Positions 57,849 through 64,000 of a stretch of DNA of 64,000 bases are shown piece after piece. A model generated the notes under the pieces. It saw only the letters and a program-made list of their open reading frames with translations, did no database searches and had not been told where the DNA came from. Both the position numbers and the translations under genes were made by a program. Source of the stretch: Pyrus communis (Eukaryota > Streptophyta > Magnoliopsida > Rosales > Rosaceae); assembly GCF_963583255.1 (NCBI RefSeq), contig NC_084807.1, forward strand, positions 25,612,381 to 25,676,380, given 5' to 3'. Position 1 is the stretch's first letter; each line of letters begins with the position of its first letter.

Positions 57849-58344
57849 GAATAATGTACCCATTTAACTATATTGTGAAACTCCGAGAATATAGCGCTGA
57901 GCATTGGATGAGAAGACATTTCTTCGTTGGTGTCGAACTTTATGTCGAAGGTATTGACACCAGTGTAAACGCCATCATCCATGTTGATGGTAATTACTTC
58001 CCAGCAACTAAGGGTGTCGGAAAAACCTTGCACGCAGTCTCCTGTGCATTACTCAGTATTGTCTCAGTTTCTCCAAACTTGAATGCTCCTGTAAACCCTC
58101 TCTTGACCTTTCCATCATCTGCGATTACAGGAAAGCCGGCTTGGATGTTGCCGTTAACCTACCAAACTTAAAATACCGACGAAATGTTGGGAGTACTTCA
58201 GTGTACTACTCGTTTTTGTATGCGAGAGCTCCACCTTCATCGTTGTAACAGCATCTGATGCGGACTAGTCCTTCATTCCCGTTACTCTTTGCCATCTCCA
58301 CTTCGAACTTGGCGTAAGGGCTCCCAGCCTTCTCTCCGGTGAAA
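57849..58344 (-). pseudogene. lectin pseudogene, unit 3, aerolysin-type and partial agglutinin part
   Basis: Downstream part of the amaranthin/aerolysin-type remnant, with AFKFGETET- and MDDGVYTGVNTF-like segments and the same internal deletions as unit 1. It is separated from its start by the Copia insertion. Confidence 0.68.
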
Positions 58345-58349
58345 TTGAG
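58345..58349. repeat. target-site duplication TTGAG (left)
   Basis: Identical to 63082-63086; the sequence continues without a gap in unit 1 at about 10450. Confidence 0.95.
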
Positions 58350-58668
58350 TGTTAGAACCTAGAACCTAGCAATGAATCACAGTAAAGCCAAGTTCGAAAG
58401 CTTGCATGGAAACCAGGGAGTATTCTTATTAAACAAAGCATCAACACCGGCTATTAAATAGCCTTACAACTGATCAGAAGGTAAAATGAAACTGCCCACG
58501 ATTTTACAGGACCTACAATCGTGGTAACGACTACTTGAAAACAAACATGCAGCGTGTCCCTTAAGACTAGGACTTTATTAGACTCCTACGTGGTTAGAAA
58601 CCCTAACAACTAGGAACCCTAGCAACAAGACTTATCTGCTAACGGCTAGGATCCTAACAACTTTAACA
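58350..58668 (-). repeat. 3' LTR of the Copia element
   Basis: 319 bp, no difference from the other LTR found by eye. Confidence 0.95.
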
Positions 58669-58697
58669 TCCTCCCTTAAACTGAACACTACAGATGT

Positions 58698-60236
58698 TCA
58701 GTTTATTCCTGGAAATTTGCAGACACCCATCAGTTCTCGCATCTTCAGAAAAGTGTCAACCTTCAGAGGTTTAGTTAACACGTCTGCAACTTGTTCTTGA
58801 GATGAACACTGCACCAGCTCTAACACTCCATCCTTGACCAGATCACGAAGGAAATGAAACCTTATGTCAATATGCTTGCTTCGACCGTGCATCACAGGAT
58901 TCTTTGACAGTTTAATAGCCGAAACATTATCACAATACACTAAGGTTGGACCATTTTGCTCCTGATTAAGACTCTCCATGATTCTTCTTAACCAAACAAC
59001 TTGGCATGCACTCGATGCTGCAGCTATGAACTCTGCCTCAGTAGTGGATAGAGTAACAACTGGCTGTTTCTTTGAGGACCAAGAGACAGCTCCCGAACTT
59101 ATCATAAATACATAACCTGAGATGCTCTTTCTGTCATCTTGATCACCTGCGTAGTCACTATCGGTGTATCCAGTGAGTTCTTCAGTTCCTCCCTTCTTGT
59201 AGAATATCCCTAGGTCAACCGTCCCTTTAACGTATCTAAGAACCTTTTTTGCTACCTGTAAGTGTTCCTCAGTTGGACGCTCCATGTATCGGCTGATCAG
59301 GCTTACGACAAACATTAAATCAGGTCGCGTAGCTGTTAGATACATGAGACTTCCCACCATCTGTCTATAGACAGTGCTGTCAACCTCTACGCCTTCATTC
59401 TTTGTGAGTTTTAAACCAGGCACCACTGGATTCTGTACTGGATTACACTGTTCCATGTTAAATTTCTCCAGGATCTCTTGAGCATACTTCCTTTGTCCGA
59501 TAAAAACTCCATCAGATCTTTGTATAACTTCGATACCAAGGAAGTATCTCATTTTTCCGAGATCAGTCATGTCGAACTCAGCAGTCATAGACTTCTTAAA
59601 TTTCTCAAACATTGTTTCATCATTACCAGTGAAAATAAGGTCATCAACATAAAGACATGCTATCAAGATCTTACCTCCTCCTGCTGTCTTGATGAACAAG
59701 GTATGCTCGTGAGGGCATTTGTTGAAGCCTTCTTCAATGAAATATGACTCTATGCGACTATACCAGGCTCGAGGGGCCTGCTTAAGTCCATACAGCGCTT
59801 TTTTAAGTCGATACACCTTTGATTCCTGCCCCTTCTGCTCATATCCAGGTGGCTGATCGACGAACACTTCTTCTTCTATTTCCCCATGCAAAAATGCGGA
59901 CTTAACATCGAGTTGATAGATCCCCCAGTTCTTTTGTGCAGCGAGAGAGATTACCACTCGAATGGTGTCTAAACGAGCCACTGGTGCGAACACCTCTGCA
60001 TAATCAATCCCATATTGTTGACAGTAACCCTTAGCAACCAATCGAGCCTTGTACTTATCTACTTCTCCATTCTCCTTGAGCTTTGTCTTAAACACCCACT
60101 TCACTCCAATTGTTTTTCCTCCTGGTGGCAACTTTACCAGTTCCCACGTATCGTTCTTCTCAATGGATTGTATCTCCTGATTCATAGCATGTCTCCATTT
60201 TTCTGACTTCATCGCATCTTCGTAGGTTGTGGGATC
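58698..60236 (-). pseudogene. Copia pol, reverse transcriptase and RNase H part
   Basis: Continues in the same frame directly after the TGA at 60237-60239. The first ATG is at 60212 (504 codons to the stop at 58698). Motifs: KWRHAMNQEI, the RT palm LDVKSAFLHGEI and CLYVDDLIFTG, and RNase H with YTDSDYAGD and TLSTTEAEFIAAASSA. Domains look intact but are cut off from gag and integrase by the stop. Confidence 0.88.
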
Positions 60237-62684
60237 TCAATCAATGAATAAGGCTAAATGAGCCATTTCATCCGTCTCTTCATCAGATAGTCCTTGACCT
60301 GTCTCATAATCCCTCATCCATATAGGTGGTCTTCGAGTTCGTCCCCCATGAGGTGAGGTTTCGTCACTTTGACTCCCTTCTCCAACCATCGTGCCCTCGT
60401 ACTCAATCTCAGGTTCTGGTTCGTCTCCAACGTCGTTGCTTTCAAACCCTGGATCACTCGTCGTTCTTGGGCTGCTAATTTCCTCATCATCATTCCACTC
60501 TAAGTCTGCCACTATCACATCCTTGTAGCTATCACCCCAACTCCATTGCTGATCCTCCTCGAACACCACATCTCGACTTATAACAATTTTCTGAGAAACA
60601 GGTTCATACAGTCGATAAGCCTTAGATTCTTCACTTACCCCAAGCAAAATACATTTACAGCTCTTGGCATCGAGCTTCACCCTCTTGTGATCAGGTACAT
60701 GAGCATGAGCAATGCACCCAAAAATTCTGAAGTGATCCACAGAAGGTTTGTGTCCATTCCATGCTTCCTCAGGTGTCTTGTTCTTCACAGCAAGGGTAGG
60801 GCATCGATTTAACACATGTACAGCCCAATTTGTTGCTTCAGGCCAGAAGGTTTTTGGAATTTGTTTTGCAGATAACATGCTTCGCACCATGTTCATAATG
60901 GTGCGATTCTTCCTTTCCGCCACTCCGTTCTGTTGAGGGGTGTAGGCTGTAGTTAACTGCCTGTGTATCCCATTCTCTCGACAGAAATTTGCAAACTCAT
61001 GCGAGGTGAACTCGCCTCCTCGATCTGTCCTCAAACTTCTGATGACTGCCCCAGTTTCTTTTTCTACCCGTGCTTTGTAAGCTTTGAACATGCCAAAAGC
61101 TTCTGACTTCTCTACCAAGAAGTAGACCCATGTTTTCCTGCTAAAATCATCTATGAAGGTGATAAGATACCTTTTGTTGCTGTTGGAGGTTGGATTGATT
61201 GGTCCGCATATGTCAGCATGCACTAGTTGAAGTGTCTCAGAGGCTCTCCACTGGCTTTCTTTGGGAAATGGATCTCGTTGTTGCCTGCCTACCAAGCAAT
61301 CTTCACACACCTTCTGAGATGCTGCGATCTGAGGTAGTCCCTTCACCATTTGCTTCTGCTGAAGCACCTTGAGCCCATTCCAACTGAGGTGCCCATAGCG
61401 ATGATGCCACAACTGTGCTTGATCAGTTGTTTGAGAGGAGAGACACTTCTGCTCTTCAGGGCTTCGAGCCACCACTGCAAACATTCTGTTGGTGCTCATC
61501 TTTGTCTCCATGATTAGACCTTTTTCAAAATGAAAGATCTTGCACCTTCCTTGTTGAATGAGAACTGTGAGCCCCTTTTCCTGCAGCTGACCAATACTTA
61601 GTAAATTATTCTTCAAGTCTGGTACATAGAACACACCTGTGATCACATGTATACGTCCATCTATCTCCATTCGTACACTTCCTTTGCCTTGCACAGTCAG
61701 GCTTGAATCATTTCCTAGTTTCACTGATTCTTTGAAGCTACTGTCAAACTCGCTGAACAAGTCCAACCTTCCACACATATGATTGCTACATCCTGAGTCG
61801 AGAAACCATGTGTGCTCCATCCTCTTGAATTCCACAAGTGCCATTAACAGCATTTCTTCCTTTGTTTCTGCATAGTTTGCCTTTTCCTCCCTAGGTTTCT
61901 TAGGGCACTCCCATTGAAAATGCCCTAGTTCATGGCAGTGATAGCACTCTAGGGTTGATTTGTCGAACCCTAGCCTTCCTCGTCCTCTTCCTCTGCCACG
62001 ATAAGTTCCACGACCACGTCCTCCTTGCTGGACTCCATGAGTAACTTGAAGCGCCTGTTCTTCCTCCCCATGACGGCTTATCCTTTGTTCATGCACCAGA
62101 AGGCTACTCTGGAGTTCATCTATAGACATAGTGTCTAGGTCATTTGATTCATCAACTGAGCAAACGACATAGTCATATTTCGAGGTCATGGATCTCAAAA
62201 TTTTCTCGATGATTACTACATCATCCATCTTCTCTCCGTGGGTTCTCATCTTGTTGGCTATGGCAAGTGTTCTCCCGAAATAGTCATTAACTGTTTCTCC
62301 ATTCTTCATGTGCAGCACCTCGAATTCCTTGCGAAGAGCCTGCAGTTGAGCTCGTTTCACACGTGCAGTTCCTTGATATTTCTGTTTCAAGGAGTCCCAT
62401 ATGTCTTTTGCTGTGTCCTTCTTCAGAATGGTCTCCAATATTGACCTATCTATGGCTTGGAACAAATAGTTCTTGGCCTTTAGATCCTTCAGCTTCAGTT
62501 CATCTAAGTTCTTCTTCTGTACTTCACTGGAATCCGATCCTCCTGCTACAGCATTGATCCCAAGCTCCACCAAGTTCCAGTACTCTTTGGAACGGAGAAA
62601 ATTCTCCATAAGCATACTCCAATGATCATAGTGTCCGTCAAACCTTGGAATGGCTGGTTGTACGAAACTGTTTTCAGACGCCAT
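60237..62684 (-). CDS. Copia gag-protease-integrase polyprotein
   Basis: 815 codons from ATG at 62684. Gag N-terminus (PRFDGHYDHWSMLMENFL), zinc knuckle CYHCHELGHFQWEC, protease WFLDSGCSNHM, pre-integrase LWHHRYGHLSWNG with CEDC, and the integrase core with HADICGP, RTDRGGEF and TPQQNGVAERKNR carrying the DDE residues. It ends at an in-frame TGA (60237-60239) in the linker before reverse transcriptase. No frameshift is involved; the pol frame simply continues eight codons before the next ATG. Confidence 0.92.
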   Translation of the reverse strand: MASENSFVQPAIPRFDGHYDHWSMLMENFLRSKEYWNLVELGINAVAGGSDSSEVQKKNLDELKLKDLKAKNYLFQAIDRSILETILKKDTAKDIWDSLKQKYQGTARVKRAQLQALRKEFEVLHMKNGETVNDYFGRTLAIANKMRTHGEKMDDVVIIEKILRSMTSKYDYVVCSVDESNDLDTMSIDELQSSLLVHEQRISRHGEEEQALQVTHGVQQGGRGRGTYRGRGRGRGRLGFDKSTLECYHCHELGHFQWECPKKPREEKANYAETKEEMLLMALVEFKRMEHTWFLDSGCSNHMCGRLDLFSEFDSSFKESVKLGNDSSLTVQGKGSVRMEIDGRIHVITGVFYVPDLKNNLLSIGQLQEKGLTVLIQQGRCKIFHFEKGLIMETKMSTNRMFAVVARSPEEQKCLSSQTTDQAQLWHHRYGHLSWNGLKVLQQKQMVKGLPQIAASQKVCEDCLVGRQQRDPFPKESQWRASETLQLVHADICGPINPTSNSNKRYLITFIDDFSRKTWVYFLVEKSEAFGMFKAYKARVEKETGAVIRSLRTDRGGEFTSHEFANFCRENGIHRQLTTAYTPQQNGVAERKNRTIMNMVRSMLSAKQIPKTFWPEATNWAVHVLNRCPTLAVKNKTPEEAWNGHKPSVDHFRIFGCIAHAHVPDHKRVKLDAKSCKCILLGVSEESKAYRLYEPVSQKIVISRDVVFEEDQQWSWGDSYKDVIVADLEWNDDEEISSPRTTSDPGFESNDVGDEPEPEIEYEGTMVGEGSQSDETSPHGGRTRRPPIWMRDYETGQGLSDEETDEMAHLALFID

Positions 62685-62747
62685 GTTTTGTTTTTTTTTT
62701 TCACTCGAACACCTGGGTTACAAGCTTTCGATCAGGCCCCGTAGTGG

Positions 62748-62760
62748 GGCTCTGATACCA
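62748..62760 (-). other. primer-binding site (initiator tRNA-Met)
   Basis: Reverse complement reads TGGTATCAGAGCC, two bases from the LTR end. It primes minus-strand synthesis. Confidence 0.92.
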
Positions 62761-62762
62761 GA

Positions 62763-63081
62763 TGTTAGAACCTAGAACCTAGCAATGAATCACAGTAAAG
62801 CCAAGTTCGAAAGCTTGCATGGAAACCAGGGAGTATTCTTATTAAACAAAGCATCAACACCGGCTATTAAATAGCCTTACAACTGATCAGAAGGTAAAAT
62901 GAAACTGCCCACGATTTTACAGGACCTACAATCGTGGTAACGACTACTTGAAAACAAACATGCAGCGTGTCCCTTAAGACTAGGACTTTATTAGACTCCT
63001 ACGTGGTTAGAAACCCTAACAACTAGGAACCCTAGCAACAAGACTTATCTGCTAACGGCTAGGATCCTAACAACTTTAACA
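62763..63081 (-). repeat. 5' LTR of the Copia element
   Basis: Promoter-bearing LTR next to the primer site, 319 bp. Confidence 0.95.
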
Positions 63082-63086
63082 TTGAG
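63082..63086. repeat. target-site duplication TTGAG (right)
   Basis: Matches 58345-58349. Confidence 0.95.
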
Positions 63087-63189
63087 AAACCCCGGAGCTG
63101 GCGTACCATCAAGATTTCCGTCGTGTGTGGCGAAAGTATTTGCTGTTGTGGTTTGGTTTCAGCACGATAAATCTTGGCAGAGTTGGCAT
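63087..63189 (-). pseudogene. lectin pseudogene, unit 3, amaranthin N-terminal part
   Basis: ATG at 63189, then MPTLPRFIV- and NHNSKYF-type motifs. It breaks off at the Copia insertion and continues at 58344. Confidence 0.7.
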
Positions 63190-63668
63190 TTTCATTCTAT
63201 TGTTTGTATATATCTTGATATTACAAGTATTTGTGTGTGCAATATGCATGCTATGTTCATGTTATGTTTATGTTTATATATATAAGTGGCAACACACATA
63301 TATGTGTGTTACCACTTTTGCCAACGTTTTCTCCAAAATTTTGATTTTGGTGGTGTTCCAACTTTTGTGAATGCTAATAACAATTCCCTCGTTAACTGTT
63401 GGGACGAGCAACAAAGCAGTTTTGATTCAAAGGCGATCCCTCGGAAGAAGTCGATTCTTCAATTTTTTAAAACAAATTTGAAGGAAAGGAAATATTTGAA
63501 TCGCATTCAGATGTCTGGTCAAATTCTTGAACAGTTGATATGCACAAAAGTTCCTTGTTCATGTCACGACTTATGAGAGGATGTACGTATTGCAATTGCA
63601 TCAAGAGAGAGAGAGAGAGAGAGAGGATTGTAAGTGGTAAGGGAACGACTAACGATGGCATTGCGCTT
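63190..63668. other. intergenic, OR 3' flank in unit 3
   Basis: Matches 10559-11029 with an (AT)n/(GT)n-like stretch near 63270-63310 and a (GA)n run at 63604-63624 that is only GAAA-like in unit 1. Confidence 0.5.
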
Positions 63669-64000
63669 CTAATCAAAGGGGTCGATCCGAGGGTCGTGTT
63701 CACTTGCCATCGCCATTCCCGTGCAAAGGCATGTCGGGCACATTACCTGCCACATTTGCAGATGCAATGTTAGATATTTGCCATTTGGAAGTCACCTCTC
63801 AAAAATTTGCTACTAAATTATCTTAAACTCCATTTCCAGTCAATTATTTTTCTTCCGAAATGTCTTTCACGTGCTCGACAAACACAACAGTCACCAAACA
63901 TGTGAATCAGCTATTCCTCAATGTATATGATGAAACAAGTGCATCTAAGCGGCAGGCAAGAAGAGGAATTTAGTATGCAGTAAACATTCAATTCAACGGC
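63669..64000 (-). CDS. OR: ORANGE gene, last exon only (runs off the window)
   Basis: Exon 8 at 63746-63669 encodes the OR C-terminus (VMCPTCLCTGMAMASEHDP, then the family ending and TAG), preceded by a proper AG acceptor. By comparison with unit 1, exon 7 should begin a few bases beyond the right edge. Whether this copy is complete cannot be seen here. Confidence 0.8.

Larger units (their letters stand above)
58350..63081 (-). mobile_element. recent full-length Copia retrotransposon
   Basis: 4732 bp. Two 319-bp LTRs (58350-58668 and 62763-63081), which I read as identical, have TG...CA ends and a TTGAG target duplication. Primer site TGGTATCAGAGCC for initiator tRNA-Met lies on the minus strand two bases inside the right LTR (about 62748-62760), and a purine tract AAGGGAGGA adjoins the left LTR (58669-58677). 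Domain order gag, protease, integrase, reverse transcriptase, RNase H defines Copia. Inserted in the agglutinin part of the unit-3 lectin pseudogene. Identical LTRs mean a very young insertion. Confidence 0.97.
52843..64000. repeat. tandem segment, unit 3 (runs off the right edge)
   Basis: Matches unit 1 from its left edge (4686) to 11340. Differences are a deletion in gag and the 4.7-kb Copia insertion at 58350-63081. The window ends just before OR exon 7. Confidence 0.9.

Overview
The window is nuclear DNA from a eudicot plant. GT-AG introns, TIR-NBS-LRR (TNL) resistance genes, an ORANGE (OR) gene, plant LTR retrotransposons with initiator-tRNA-Met primer sites, hAT and PIF-like elements and a tRNA-derived SINE all agree on this. 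Amaranthin-like lectins and abundant TNLs suggest Rosaceae (apple/pear group), but that is inference. No bacterial, organellar or viral block was seen.

The main structure is a segment present three times in direct orientation. Unit 1 (about 4686-22440) is complete: Copia remnant (+), U6 snRNA phosphodiesterase USB1 (+), amaranthin/aerolysin-type lectin pseudogene (-), OR (-), lipase fragment (-), TNL (-). Unit 2 (about 35183-48990) starts inside OR exon 5 and keeps the 5' half of OR, the lipase fragment and a TNL. Unit 3 (52843 to the right edge) keeps Copia remnant, USB1, lectin pseudogene and the last OR exon before the window stops. Each unit has kept different working parts. OR is complete only in unit 1. 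The TNL reads through in unit 2 but has a nonsense codon in unit 1. USB1 is 5'-truncated in both copies and has a nonsense codon only in unit 1.

The units and the DNA between them are heavily invaded by mobile DNA. A 4.7-kb Copia element with two identical 319-bp LTRs sits inside the unit-3 lectin pseudogene (58350-63081) and has one in-frame TGA. A 3.4-kb solo-LTR-like element with a TTAAT duplication lies in unit 2 (37379-40810). Between units 1 and 2 lie a 408-bp hAT MITE with a perfect 8-bp target duplication, a tandem duplication, a hAT remnant, a candidate C/D-box snoRNA with an upstream nested-stem element, a U11/U12-35K gene fragment carrying a SINE, and a hAT element (29655-34324) that itself contains a non-coding LTR element (30196-34258). 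PIF-type MITEs mark the left end of unit 2, one post-duplication insertion, and an intron shared by both TNLs.

The first 4.7 kb has no confidently recognised gene. A weak case exists for a small spliced gene ending in four decapeptide repeats. All splice sites were read by eye, without transcript data.
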